Source: Pestalotiopsis fici W106-1
Taxonomy: Eukaryota > Ascomycota > Sordariomycetes > Amphisphaeriales > Sporocadaceae
DNA: 64,000 bases
Direction of reading: 5' to 3'
Assembly (NCBI RefSeq): GCF_000516985.1
Contig: NW_006917094.1
Coordinates: 1,302,001-1,366,000 of the forward strand
Below the pieces are notes generated by a model. It saw nothing but the letters and a program-made list of their open reading frames with translations, was not told the DNA's origin and searched no databases. Positions within the stretch are counted from its first letter, which is position 1; every line of letters starts with the position of its first letter. The position numbers were made by a program, and so were the translations under genes. Positions 47,742-59,187 of this stretch are shown in pieces.

Positions 47742-48307
47742 TAGCTCTACAAGCCACCTAATGATAAATCAACATGCTTCCGTCTATTCAAGTGCGCAAA
47801 TTGTAGTGTGAAGCGTTAAATTAGTTCCATTACTACTTTCATGGTGCTCTCTGGAAACAGCAGTAACAATCCGGTCAGTAACAGGTGCAACACGCCGTGA
47901 TCTCTGTCCTTGGACGGATAGCCTCATGGATTAGCCTCTTCAGCCAAAGACCATCTGTACAACAAACACAAAGCATCAAAGACCTTAACACCAAACAAAC
48001 TTATCGCTAATCACAATTTCTACAACACAAGAAACAAAATTGACAGCCTGGCATAGTCTCTCGCATGATTCTATGGCAAATCAGATCACATTTTGTAGAC
48101 AGAATACCTGTGGCCTCTATATAATTAAAAATAGAGAAACCCCCATTCCATTCGTAACATCATGAGGTATAACGACCATTGAAGTGATAAAATTGAGAAA
48201 AGGGTATCCAGATGCTAAACCTACATGGCAGAATATAGCCATGCTCCTTGAAACGAAGAGTTTCCATAGTCCTCGTCATATTGATCAATCATAAAGGTGG
48301 GACGAAA
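47742..48307. other. Convergent intergenic stretch
   Basis: This AT-rich stretch holds the terminators of the peroxin and GGPP synthase genes. Nothing else was recognised. Confidence 0.5.
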
Positions 48308-49507
48308 TTAGGCAGTGGCTGGCGAGACGACCATCTTGTCCAGGATCTTGTGAATTCCCTTATTCTTGCCCATGCCGTTATCGAGTTCGTCGGCAGTCTT
48401 CCTCGCTCTCTGAATGAGAACGTCGAGAACTTGTAGTGTGTATTCAAAACTACCGGTACCCTCCATGTATTTGACCGCATAACGCTTGACGCCCTCGTCC
48501 GTCGTCTTCTGCTTGAGAATGTTCAAGAGCTGAAGGTTCGCGGGATCGGATCGAATGGAGTGTATAACGGGGAACGAGAATTTTCCCTCGGTCAGGTCCT
48601 CGCATAGGCCCTTGTTATTACTGTACTCCACAGACGACAAATTCATATAGTCGTCGCGGATTTGATATATGAGGCCCATGAGGTTTACAAGCTCGACACA
48701 GTCTACCAGCGATTTTGACTCAGCCTGCATGAGCTTTACACCCAACCTGAAGAGCCCGCCAGTCTTGTTACCGACCATTTCGAGATAGTCCTCCTCGGTC
48801 GGGCAGGTCAGGGTATCGCGCCAGAAAAGATCCATACCCTGTCCCCTGTGCAGGTTGATGAGCTCGTCCATGTATATTGTGACGACCTTGGGGTTCTTGA
48901 GCTTTTGCAGCTCCTGGAGAGCAGCAAAGTAGATGTAGTTGGCCGAATTAATGGTCTGTGCCGTGCCAAAGATCATGTGCGCTACAGGCAGGCCGCGACG
49001 GAGGGTAGAATTGTCCTCCACGTCGTCGACAAGTAGAGACGCATTATGTAACATGCCCACAACCTTGTTGATGACTTCAATGCTTTCCTCGGGAACCTCC
49101 AGCCAGCTGTTGAAGGAAGCAATGAGCAGTGTTCTAAAGTCCTTTCCGGGTTGGCTCGTTACGTAGTCGTAGGGTCCCCATATAATCTGTTCCTTCTGGT
49201 CCGTCCACGTCTTTCTTGCAGTAAAGTTGAAGTCTTCAGTCGCGTACTTGGAGGGGTCCGGAGGAGGCGCCGAGGGAGACATGACTACGGCAGTGAGAGG
49301 TTGTGTCCGGATAGCAGCGGCCGAGGTAGTGGAAGAGGTGTGACGATGATGTTTTCCTTGGCTCAGCCAGTTGGACTCTGGCAGAGGACGCAGCGCAGAC
49401 TTGGAGGGAGGATGAGGCACAGCGTATCCGGTCGAGAAGGTTCGAGGAGGTATGGCGTTCGGCGACGGGTAGGGAAAAGGAGGTTCGCTGGGTTTGGTGG
49501 AGAGCAT
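48308..49507 (-). CDS. ggs1: Geranylgeranyl diphosphate synthase, 399 aa
   Basis: This is a single exon. The first Asp-rich motif (DDVED at residues 161-165) and the second (DDYMN at 285-289) bind the Mg-diphosphate substrates. [28 protein letters not shown] and [11 protein letters not shown] are standard trans-prenyltransferase blocks. The residues before the first motif (bulky His and small Ala-Ser) fit a C20-forming enzyme. It makes GGPP for protein prenylation, carotenoids and diterpenes. The 80-residue Pro/Ser-rich N-terminal extension is usual in filamentous fungi. No terpene cyclase lies nearby, so this is presumably the housekeeping copy, not one from a cluster. Confidence 0.93.
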   Translation of the reverse strand: MLSTKPSEPPFPYPSPNAIPPRTFSTGYAVPHPPSKSALRPLPESNWLSQGKHHRHTSSTTSAAAIRTQPLTAVVMSPSAPPPDPSKYATEDFNFTARKTWTDQKEQIIWGPYDYVTSQPGKDFRTLLIASFNSWLEVPEESIEVINKVVGMLHNASLLVDDVEDNSTLRRGLPVAHMIFGTAQTINSANYIYFAALQELQKLKNPKVVTIYMDELINLHRGQGMDLFWRDTLTCPTEEDYLEMVGNKTGGLFRLGVKLMQAESKSLVDCVELVNLMGLIYQIRDDYMNLSSVEYSNNKGLCEDLTEGKFSFPVIHSIRSDPANLQLLNILKQKTTDEGVKRYAVKYMEGTGSFEYTLQVLDVLIQRARKTADELDNGMGKNKGIHKILDKMVVSPATA

Positions 49508-51905
49508 GGTTGATGATGGTCTCTGCTAAAGCTCCGCTGGCAACAGCGTTTAGACTTTCGCCAGCCAGCTAGGCAGCCGTTGGATTTATGCTTTGTCGTC
49601 GGTTGTCCTTGTGGCAGTGAATGAGCCTGGGAGCTTGGAGGGAGCTTTGCGATGCGCCCGCTACTTGGACAGGGTTCAAGGGAGTCAGGGTGGGCTGGTG
49701 CTACGAAGGATGCCTCGGGACCGTCTGTGGCGGGCTATAGTGGGGATTCGTGTCGTCACCTCGTAAAAACTCCCAATGGCAAAATTGATGATAAGTCTCT
49801 CGGCGTTATGATTTGTTATTAAGTAGGCGCTCCAGCCGTCATTCGGTGGTGCAAGCAAGTTGTTTGTTCTATGCAATGTCAACTCGGCGCAGAAGAAGTG
49901 CTGTAAGTCGGCGGCACAGTTCAAATTCCTCCCGTTGCGAAAGCTGGAGTGGAGGACGGATGGCGGGGTAGCTAGACGGTTGTGCCTGGGTAGGAAAAGC
50001 CGATCACTCCCCCCAAGACTTGGATCTTCAGAGGTGGGTTAGAGAAAGAGTTGATCCCGACAATGGAAAGGCTGAAGGCTTCCGGCAGACGACGACCATG
50101 ATATTTATGCTCTGTGACCTATATTACACGTGCAAAGAATTCCGAACCCAGCTAGTGGACATTTATCAACACCGCAGGCCGAAAACCCCTGGTTTCCCCT
50201 GGTTTGACAGCGAGCTTCTGCTGGTGTTAATCACGTCTCAGCCTATTCGGACTATAGAAGCTCGCAATGCAGGACGTCATAGCAGTCCCCAAATAGCTCA
50301 GAAACCACCTGTCCAGCAGAGCCAAGCAGCACTAGCCCCAGTAGCCTCTTCCATTTACATGTTAGCATGGCCATTATTGCAGGCCGTAGATCCGAATGGC
50401 TTCAAAACTCGGCCATGTCGCCATCATCATTGCAGCTCAGTTGCGAGAATTACGAGCTAAAAGTTACTTACATTTCCCAGAATCCCGTTCTTTTACAGTT
50501 GCACTTTGGTCAAAGCAATCCACTAATGCATCACGATTCAGCTGACTATAACAGAGTGCGAAGAGGGTGAATCAGAAATATAAGTGCCTGGAACTCGAGC
50601 AACGCCTTGTTCCCCATTCAAGAATCATTTGACCTATAGGTTTGAGACTTGACCATAATTGATCATACTAACCAGCTCTTTCACGAAAACAAAGTTTACG
50701 CAGGGCTCTGGGTGATGATATTCCGCTAAGGTTGATTGGTGCACCGCCTAAGCGCATGTATGTATCGTATGCACGGTATGTAGATAGTTGTTCAAGACCG
50801 TCAGTACGGAGCTGCTATGTAGCTGATCCACCATTATTAGATAAACCAAAACAGTTTCCCACCAGAGCATCATGTCTTGAGTTCAAAACGAGGAAGAGAA
50901 CAGGCATTGCAGAATTAGACAATATCGTATTCTCGCCAGCACAGCCGAGATATGAAGAGCTGCATAATGTACCTCGAGCAGGCAGTCGTGCTCTATTCCT
51001 AATCCCCCACCTTTGGCTGTATGTACAACGCCTACTTCGTGCCATACATAATGTAGTGGTGTGGATGATATGCACTGCGTAAGCTGCACTGTAGTATTGA
51101 CCCATAAGCTGGAGAATGAAAAGGGCTTTAATCAGCATCTGCGACGAAAGGAGAAATGGGAAAAACCAGCACAGATCGTAAGATGAAGAAATACCCAACG
51201 GTGCCCAAAACCAAACGGCGTCTTGGACTTTAACGAAAAGGCACTCATTTAAATGACGGCACTCTCGGGCTCGCCCGCAATGGCAACCTGGGAAAGGAAA
51301 AGCCGAATCACGACATGGATATCCGCCCTATGCAGTGGAATTTAGCTTCCTTCTAGCCATGAGATCCTGGGCCCAGGGCCCCTGGGAACGCGGCATTCGG
51401 TTATCGCCCATTCGCTGGGAGCCCAACGGCGCCACCAAGATCTCAATTTTTAGGCCCAAGTCCCATAAAACGGTCCCATTCAGTCCCATTGTAGTCGGCT
51501 GTTGGTTGCCCTGTCAACAGCCACCACTGCCCTGTTCCTGGGCATCATGGGGACAAAAACGGCTCTATTGGGCAGTTCGCCTTGCATTTTCAGCTGGTCC
51601 CTTTTTTCATCTCATGTGTCTTTTGCAAAGTCACTGGTGTCACCGTCTCAACATTCTTTTTCTTCCTCTTCAATTCCATTCTCGACACCTGTTCAGTCAT
51701 TTTTCAATTCCACGGTGCAAACCGGCCATCTTTTTGTTACGCACTTCCCGATCTGGCAACTAGGGACCTGGACGCCCATCATCGCCAATCTCTCTTGGGT
51801 GGACACCCACTGTTTTGGCGCTAGAACGAATCATTATAGTACCCGTCAAACTCCAAACAACGACGAATTGCGCCGCCAATCTGGACATCACCGCCCAACG
51901 CAGCC
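49508..51905. other. 2.4-kb divergent intergenic stretch
   Basis: This lies upstream of both the GGPP synthase (left) and cdc14 (right). Several short open frames occur but none shows a domain, signal peptide or spliced continuity. The last 400 bases are pyrimidine-rich and are probably the cdc14 leader. Confidence 0.5.
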
Positions 51906-52844
51906 ATGGAGAACCTACTGTCGGTCGCATTTGATCACCTCTCCTCCTACGACGGAGCCAAGATCCGCAAAGGCCTGCGCCAAGTCGAGGGTCTGCTTGC
52001 AACCATATGTTTATCCAAGCGCGACAAGGACGAGAACGGGCGCGCCGATGAGCAGGATGGGCACTCGAGACCGCCACAACCCAAGAACCTGGCCGAGATC
52101 TCCGATGATCCGGCTTTTGAGCAGTTCTTCAAGCTGCAGGAAGGATTCGAGTGGAATGTCGCCTTGCGCCTGGTCAACACGCTGGACAGACTGTTGGCAA
52201 AGGGAAACGATGGCCAGAATGACTTGCTCATCCTCAGCGCCTTGGATCTTATTCAAGGTGTCTTGCTCTTGCACCCGCCCAGCAAGATCCTGTTCTCTCG
52301 AGAGATTTACATGAATGTGCGTTCCTACTTTTTCTTTCCCAGAAGTGGTGGTCCCGACTAACACGATCCTTTCTGCTTATAGATGCTTCTCGACCTCCTC
52401 GAGCCCGACTTCCCACCAGCCGTCATGGGCGCAACGCTGCTGACACTCGTGGTGTCACTGATCGATACTCCGCAGAACACACGCACCTTTGAGCGGCTCG
52501 ACGGTCTCTTGACCATTTCGTCGCTGTTTAGACAGCGCTCGACCTCGCGCGACGTCAAGAAAAAGTGCATCGAGTTCCTCTACTTTTACCTCATGCCCGA
52601 GGTGCCCTCGATCCCTTCGGCGCAGGCCCGCGACTCGGTCCCAGCCCTGCTCCAGCGGAGCTCGAGCAAGCTGGCCGGTGCCTTTGCTTCCTCCGACGGC
52701 TCACGCCAACGGCGCGACAGCGACGCCTCGCAGCATACCAGGACTCAGGAGGAGAAGCAGCAGCTGCTGGCGCGGCATCTCAATAGCGTCGACGACCTCG
52801 TCCGGGATCTGCAGGGCAACATGCTCTTTGGTGGCGTCGTATAA
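51906..52844 (+). CDS. cdc14: Septation initiation network component Cdc14, 290 aa
   Basis: Exons 51906-52316 and 52383-52844, with a 66-bp intron containing ACTAACAC. The protein opens MENLLSVAFDHLSSYDGAKI and continues with an all-helical, armadillo-like pattern (WNVALRLVNTLDRLL, LIQGVLLLHPPSKILFSREIYMN, LLTLVVSLIDTPQNTRTFERLDGL). This is the fungal CDC14 SIN-component family: the regulatory partner of the Sid1 kinase in fission yeast, controlling septum formation. It is not the Cdc14 phosphatase of budding yeast, as no CX5R motif is present. The C-terminal 60 residues are Ser/Gln-rich. Confidence 0.88.
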
Positions 52845-53290
52845 ACGACTCTTTCACATCAACGCGAGCAATACCGAGGCCTGCTGGAAGTCTACATGTG
52901 GCACCCTATTCGGACAATGATTTTTACAATTCTGGATTCTTTTTCCCTCTTTATCATTTCCCCAGCATTTGCATCATACGGCGTAGGGACATACCACAAT
53001 TGCGGAACCCGGGATCAGAGGTTGGCGCGCGATCCGGCTTCCCATGTTTTTTCCTTCTTTTCCTTTCTGAATTTGGCATAGAGAGCGGTTGAGCAAAGTT
53101 TCCGGGAGGAGTTTGGGGCGTCACGCGAATTCCGATCTTTCTATTAATGCATGTATCAGTAGCAAGACTAGGCGTAGGTAATATGCAAACTGCTTTCCCA
53201 TCATTTTTTGCCCTGTCCATATTACAATAATCATCATATCGACAATATCCCATCTCAGTGCGACATTAGAGAGTCATGAAATACCATTAA
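52845..53290. other. Convergent intergenic stretch
   Basis: This holds the terminators of cdc14 and the Cys-rich membrane protein gene. No gene was recognised. Confidence 0.5.
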
Positions 53291-54679
53291 TCAACCCAAA
53301 TAATCATTCCTCAACGTCCCTGGGGGCGAAATGAAGTCACTCGGACTGCCAAGGGGATGACTATGCGCCGAAGCAAACTCCTCGGGGGACATTGGGCTCG
53401 GACTTGGAAACGCGTCGAGCTCGTAAATCTCATTGTTTTCCGTCGCTTGAGGGTTATTATCATGATCAGACCTCAGGCTCGCGCTCCGGCCGAAGCCGGG
53501 CAGCGTCTCATCCTTATCCTTGATTATCTCAGGCGACGAGCCAATCTCGACGGGTCTGCTGATATCCCCAGGCTCTTGGGGATATTCGGGCACGCCGCGG
53601 TCGCGGTGGGTCTCTCCCCCGTAATGGACCGGCGCGCCTTCTTCTTCCGTAAAGGGGCCTGGCACCGCCGTGGGACCGAGGTATTCGTACACCATGCCAT
53701 GGCGGTGCACGCGGTTGCGCACCGGGACACTGGCCTCGGACATGGTGCCCCCGGCGGCAGTGGCGCCGTCCAGACCGGGCGTAACGCCGCCGCCGCCCGT
53801 GCGCGTCCGGGCGCCATCCGTCGGGGCCCGGCGCCGCCTGCGGATACAGAACCAGGTCACGGCGCCAATCACCAGGGCCGCGCCAATGGCCACGCCGGCA
53901 CCGATGCCCGCCCGCGCGCTCTGGGACAGACCCGTGTCCACGGTCGTGGTGTTGGATCCCGCAGGGCCGTCGGCTTGGCCGCTGCATACCGGGGTCCCAC
54001 TCGAATTGGCGCACGTTTGGCCCTTGAGACAACATCCGCCGTCGGTGCATTCAGTAGCGCTGGGAGTACCGCTGCAGCCGCGGGTGGGCACGTCTGTTGC
54101 GATGGTCGAGACCGTTCCGAGGCAGCGGGCGCTTGAGCCGCAGACTTGATTGTTATTGCAGCAGCCGTGGCCCATGGACTCTGGGCACTGATATTCTGAT
54201 ATCGCACAAGGTCTCTGGGTGCAGCCTACAGAGGTGAAGGTTGTCACCCTCTTAGTCACGGTCTCAGTTAGAGTCGCCGCCCCAGTGTCTGTGCCTGACT
54301 GCGTGATACTGGCTGTAATACTGGCTGTACTCGTGATTGTCGCATTTACCCGATACAAGGTACCCGTGCAAGTAGGATCGCAGTTCTTCCCGAATCCACA
54401 GCATCCGACTTCCCAGTCTGCCTTGTAGTAGCAGTACAGGTCGCTGGGGCAGCAGCTATCGGGAGCGCCTATATCCTCGCACCTGTGCCCTCCATCTGGG
54501 CACACGCCTAGGTCCTGGCGCTTTGCAAAGGGCACAGGCGCAACGGCACCCTCAAATAAGCGTGGGCTAAAACCGTTGTTCAATGCTGCTGGTGCTTCCA
54601 TCGCAGCCATTTCCACGGCTTCATTCTCCTCGGCAAGAGCCAGGAGGATTTGCGAAAACAACAAGAGAAGCAAACGCAT
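53291..54679 (-). CDS. Cys-rich single-pass membrane protein, 462 aa
   Basis: This is a single exon. The start chosen at 54679 gives MRLLLLLFSQILLALAEE, a signal peptide; an ATG 24 bases upstream is possible. The exterior part has about 22 cysteines in two clusters (GVCPDGGHRCEDIG through DPTCTGTLY, and CTQRPC through TPVCSG) around a Thr-rich, probably O-glycosylated bridge (TITSTASITASITQSG). One membrane helix (AGIGAGVAIGAALVIGAVTWFCI) is followed by a basic stop (RRRRR) and a 150-residue cytosolic tail rich in Pro, Ser and acidic residues. The layout resembles fungal wall-stress sensors, but the Cys pattern is not a WSC domain that I can confirm. Function unknown; probably a surface sensor or adhesin. 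Confidence 0.75.
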   Translation of the reverse strand: MRLLLLLFSQILLALAEENEAVEMAAMEAPAALNNGFSPRLFEGAVAPVPFAKRQDLGVCPDGGHRCEDIGAPDSCCPSDLYCYYKADWEVGCCGFGKNCDPTCTGTLYRVNATITSTASITASITQSGTDTGAATLTETVTKRVTTFTSVGCTQRPCAISEYQCPESMGHGCCNNNQVCGSSARCLGTVSTIATDVPTRGCSGTPSATECTDGGCCLKGQTCANSSGTPVCSGQADGPAGSNTTTVDTGLSQSARAGIGAGVAIGAALVIGAVTWFCIRRRRRAPTDGARTRTGGGGVTPGLDGATAAGGTMSEASVPVRNRVHRHGMVYEYLGPTAVPGPFTEEEGAPVHYGGETHRDRGVPEYPQEPGDISRPVEIGSSPEIIKDKDETLPGFGRSASLRSDHDNNPQATENNEIYELDAFPSPSPMSPEEFASAHSHPLGSPSDFISPPGTLRNDYLG

Positions 54680-55752
54680 CTTCTCAGAGCGACCAAGATT
54701 CATCTCTTTCTTACTTTGTCGGCAAAAATGTGTCTCGCAAGACACTCAGCCTTACGAGGGATTCAAAGAGAGAGAAACATTAGAACAGCTACTACGCAAT
54801 TGTGTCGGGCAGGAAGAATGTTGCTATCGCAAGGCTGCTCCAAGGAAGAAAAGCAAATTTGATCGCTGCTGACGGCAGGCGTTATTACCGATGCGATTGC
54901 TGTGCGCAGGCACACACACTCACACACGATAGGTAAAAAGAGAGGTGCGGCCCAGCTGCCGACCTGAAAGGAAAGGCGAGCGGGCATTGGGACGGAGAGG
55001 GCGAGCCTGCCTTTGGTGGCATCTCGGGTCTGGTCAGCAGCAGTCTTGGCTTTCTGTCGGTCCGGATGTACGACTCTGCCCAATCATGGAGGGGGCACTT
55101 TTTATTGTATGCAGCTGCAAGGGTCGATGGTAGTTACACGAGTTTTCTTGGGGTCATGATCTGCCTACGCCGCAGCAGCCGAGGGATATTGTTGCGGGAG
55201 GCTGGGACGTAAGCAGCCTCTGATCAGGCGACGAGAAAATGCGCACGCATCTGGCGGAATAAATCGCTGGCAGGCGTGAATGCCCAGAGAACACATGGTT
55301 GAAGTTTCAAAATAGGAAATAACTCAAGTGCCCACCGTCTTGGTGAGACATTTAGATAATAATGGAAATGCGGTGTAACGGGCCATGTGGTAAGCTCAGT
55401 CGCGCTATATCAGTAAACACTGCCTGTTCACTTGGTAGGATCATGACCGCTCACGAAAATGAAGAAGGCAAGGCACAGCATATGTATCAATTCTGTACCT
55501 CACTCCATGTCTCTAATGGACAACAAGACTGCCAGGACCATTGCCAGTCCCGGCATCTGATTCTCTTGGTATGCTCAGAATGATACAGATTGGTGCTTCC
55601 TGCAGTCTGACGGTGCATTCTCGCTGTGTGAAATGGTCGCACAAGGAGGCGATGCCGAGACAGGTCTGCTTCTCCTTGAGAAGTGAGTGAGCTAGCTAGG
55701 CTCGCCTCTGCCGCGGCATCCACTGAGTCGAGCATAAACATCAAGTATGTGC
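54680..55752. other. 1.07-kb intergenic stretch
   Basis: This lies upstream of the Cys-rich membrane protein gene and downstream of the HD-domain gene, both on the minus strand. A CA-type run (CACACACACTCACACAC) lies near 54911-54927. No gene was recognised. Confidence 0.5.
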
Positions 55753-56406
55753 TCATGATGGAATGGGAGACGCAGCCGCAAAAGCCGTCTCCTCGTCCCA
55801 CCACTTCTGGAACAAAATCAGTCGTTCCGTCCTTTCCTTGGCCAGTTGACGGCCGACGTCCGTCTTCATCATGCCTTGAAGACGGACGAGCTTCTCGTCA
55901 AAGTGCTTGACGGTGTCGTCCATGGCTCGCTCAGTTCTGGCACCTCCAAAGGTGAAGCATCTGCCAATGCCCACGCCGCCAATGGCGTCCAGGCGGTCAG
56001 CGTCCTGAACGACGGCCAGCTCGGGATATTGCTTGATCAAGTTCTGCACCTTGGCTGGATCCTTGACCTCGCTGGAGTAGCTGACACCGAGGCAAATGGC
56101 TTGTACTTTTTGTGCAAGCTGCTCGTCGGCACCATAGGACAAGAGCAGCTCTTGGACCAGAGTCGAGGCATCCTCACCAGGTTTCAAGTACTTCTTGTCG
56201 CCCACATCGTGCAGGAGAGCACTGAGGACGATGGTCTGGAAATCGAGTGCCTCTCGGTTGGGGGATTGGGCATAGATGTGACGCGCCAGTCCAGAGACTC
56301 TCTGGATGTGGTTGAAATCATGTGAGCCGTCATACTTGGCCATGTACTGCTTGACGTACTCGGACACCGAGGTGACAAGCTTCTGATCTAGAGTCGGGTA
56401 GGTCAT
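55753..56406 (-). CDS. HD-domain phosphohydrolase, 217 aa
   Basis: This is a single exon from ATG 56406 (MTYPTLDQKLV). The frame is open upstream but not conserved. Metal-binding residues of the HD fold are all present: H33 in HDFNHIQRV, H66-D67 in LLHDVGD and D135 in QDADRLDAIGG. The compact length and the DRLDAIGGVGIGRCF block match the YedJ-like family of small cytosolic HD phosphohydrolases in bacteria and fungi. It is probably a metal-dependent nucleotide or phosphate-ester hydrolase; the substrate is unknown. Confidence 0.87.
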   Translation of the reverse strand: MTYPTLDQKLVTSVSEYVKQYMAKYDGSHDFNHIQRVSGLARHIYAQSPNREALDFQTIVLSALLHDVGDKKYLKPGEDASTLVQELLLSYGADEQLAQKVQAICLGVSYSSEVKDPAKVQNLIKQYPELAVVQDADRLDAIGGVGIGRCFTFGGARTERAMDDTVKHFDEKLVRLQGMMKTDVGRQLAKERTERLILFQKWWDEETAFAAASPIPS

Positions 56407-59187
56407 GGTATCTGCTCCTCCTTCCAATGATAATCTCCAAGTGGAAAAACTACAACAGCCGTTAGCATGCAAGATAGCCGCTGAAGATTATGATGTGGGC
56501 ATGCGGGCTTGAGGGGCAAGACAATAGTAGCGTCCATAATGGAGGTTGACCGAGAAGACCGATTGGGGAATTTGTGTAATAGGCGCCGAGTGACGCGAGA
56601 GGATGGGGAAGGGTTGCAAAGAAGGCACGGGCACTTACATGAGTCTCTTTTGGATGTGTGCTGGGATTCAATCAGGGTCTTTGGGAGGGGTGGGTTCTTT
56701 TTTGCACGTGGAGCAATGATCCAACTCTGTTCCACTCGGAGGAAATCGTCAGTAGAAGTCTCTACGTAACCTTATTATAAGTCTGGTCAAGTCAATAGTG
56801 GAGGAGAATGCCACAGTTTTGATTGAGATTGTTTATCGTTATGTTTTGCTACTTGTTCATGTCGCGAGACGCGTAAAGTGCTTCAATGCTTGTATGAGAC
56901 CGCTAGGCTACAGTGCGTATCTTAGGCAGACGAGACCTGAATGAATCACGCCGGACTGGTTAAAGGGTCTGGCCGTCTGCTGGCTGCTGCCGTCAGTGAG
57001 ACTTGCAGGTCATGTGACTCCACTGTACTGTCCCCATAGCGATGCGGGCGGTTGACAGGGCTCAAGGCTCTCTTCCGTCCACATTACCTATTCTCCAGAG
57101 CTGTGTGTAAACTACCTAAGCATAGGAAATTTTACTGCCATCTGCATCAACTCCCTGTATTCTTCACCGGGATACGCTCATCTGGGATGAACGGCTCTGC
57201 ATTATTCGTTTGACCGCATCACGATGCGATTCGTGTTCTACCTTCCTCCAAAGTGATCTATCGGTCAGCAAACTAATCAGCTTCTCCAAATGGTCTCACA
57301 GTCGTGGAAAAACACTGGCCTGGTGTGACCACTCGACATACCCGCCCGAGCTAGTGAAATCGCCTGCATGGAGCCGATGCACACATCCCCCATCTCACCA
57401 CCAAGCCTACCTACCTACCTTCCAGTCTGCCGAATTGAGTCGAGAATTCGGATCTCGTTGTTCTTCTTCTTCGCCCAGCTTATCCGTGGCCATGAGCATG
57501 GATTAGCGAGGGCAGGCAGTGAGTGAGTGGGTTGTGGACTGACTGATGCCACCCTGACAGGGACTCGAGCTGCAGAGGCTCCGATTGCGCATTCATAGGC
57601 ACTTTCCCCATTGCTACTTTACCCTTACCCAGACTGGTTTCTAGAAAGTCTAAAATGTGCTGGGTGACATTATCAATAATGTGCACATACCAGTCTGGAA
57701 ATTGAGAAAACCCGACAGCTTGGAGTCTTACATACCACAAGACGGCTCACGGTCCTGACAGTGAGGATGCTCGAAGAAGTCTACTTACATCATCTCAATT
57801 GAATTTTTTTTATTCCCTCGAAAAGAAGAAAAAATCAATCGAATGGAAGAAAACAAGGCTCTCATATCATTTACTTTGCACATCCTTGGCAAGCATCCTG
57901 GGACTTCTGATTGTGACTATCGACATCACAAAAGTCTCTCCTCCGACTCGCTCGATCTATCGTTCCTCATCCGACGATAACATTGGACGACCAGCAAGTT
58001 CTCATGATGTCTTTGCATGGCTGCATTGCAGATTGCATGTCATGACTGGGGAAATCCTTGCATGGTCCTCGTAAGCCCTTCAAGGCCGTAAATCGCGACC
58101 CATTGATCAACGTTGCAGTGCTACCAAGGCATACATAGTATTTTGTTCTTTCAGCAGAGAGTTGTGCCACGGCGTAATAAGTGGCCCAGCCAACCAGCCA
58201 GCCAGCTTTTTTCTTTCTCACTTGCCTGTGTGCGGTGCGCGGTGCTGCGATAAAGATCGAAGCCCATGCATTACAGGTGCAGCCGTCAACATGCCGCTCT
58301 GTGCCACCATTGGCTGAATTCTGTTCAACCGCGTGTGATGGCTAATAGACGAGCTGACAGGGGACTCACATTGGCTGCCGACCGCTTACCTCTGCCCAAT
58401 CACGGCCATGCTATAGACGCCCTCTCGTCTCCATTCGGCCTAGTTAACCATATTCCCCGCCAGTGCCATATGTTGTTTTCTATTTTTCGCTCATTGTTTG
58501 TCTGCGGAGCACATTGCTGTTTTCTCTGATCGACCAATATGCTTAGCCGCCGGCCATGCAGTGTTGCGATTCCTGTCCTGCACCCGACGCCTTTTCGGAC
58601 TAGTCAACTGTGCTGGAGTGCTATTGCCTTGGTTCCATGTGCATGTCCCGACCATAGAGAGGCCATATCGTGCCCGGGCAATTGACGGCATCCCTGGCCA
58701 CAGAGTACGGATGACTGCCGGCGACTGTGCTAAGTGGACAGGCACTACTACCATGGATGGCCATGGTCGGCAGACGGGTCTCTATGGCCTCACCACCCGG
58801 CCCCCATCATTATAATAATAGCCAGTCCTCCCGTCCGTCTTTGGCCTTTCTCTTCTTCTTCTCTCCAGCAAGCATTCAATCTTCAAAGCTAGTCTTTTCG
58901 TTTTTCCCTCTTCCCCCCTTTCTTTCATCTTTCCAGTGTTGTCAGAGCTGTGCTCTACTCACTTCCTAATACTCAAAAAACTTAATACCAAAAAATACAT
59001 ACATTTTTGCATACCAGTTGCCGGTCAACTACACCACCCATAATCACCACCGACTATACCCTCTAATAAAAACGAAAACTAGCTTTCTTGCTCGAAACGC
59101 ATATTTTCCTTGCAAAAAAAAGAAAAAATTTAACATTAGCAAGACACCGACAAATTCCCGTGCAATAACAACTTCAATCTTTTCAAA
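56407..59187. other. 2.8-kb divergent intergenic stretch
   Basis: This is the longest fully sequenced gene-free stretch here. It separates the HD gene from the CBM48 gene. CT-rich runs at about 58845-58930 and A-rich patches at 58975-59135 suggest a long promoter and leader for the CBM48 gene, as in strongly expressed fungal genes. A CTACCTACCTACCTT repeat lies near 57408-57422. No gene was recognised. Confidence 0.5.
58845..58930 (+). promoter_or_regulatory. Pyrimidine-rich tract upstream of the CBM48 gene
   Basis: A dense C/T stretch (TTTCTCTTCTTCTTCTC and similar) lies about 260-340 bases before the ATG at 59188. CT tracts of this kind often sit just upstream of transcription starts of highly expressed fungal genes. 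Confidence 0.4.

Noticed and set aside
53357..54149. Plus-strand open frames of 159 and 259 codons
   Set aside because: Antisense shadows of the Cys-rich membrane protein gene.
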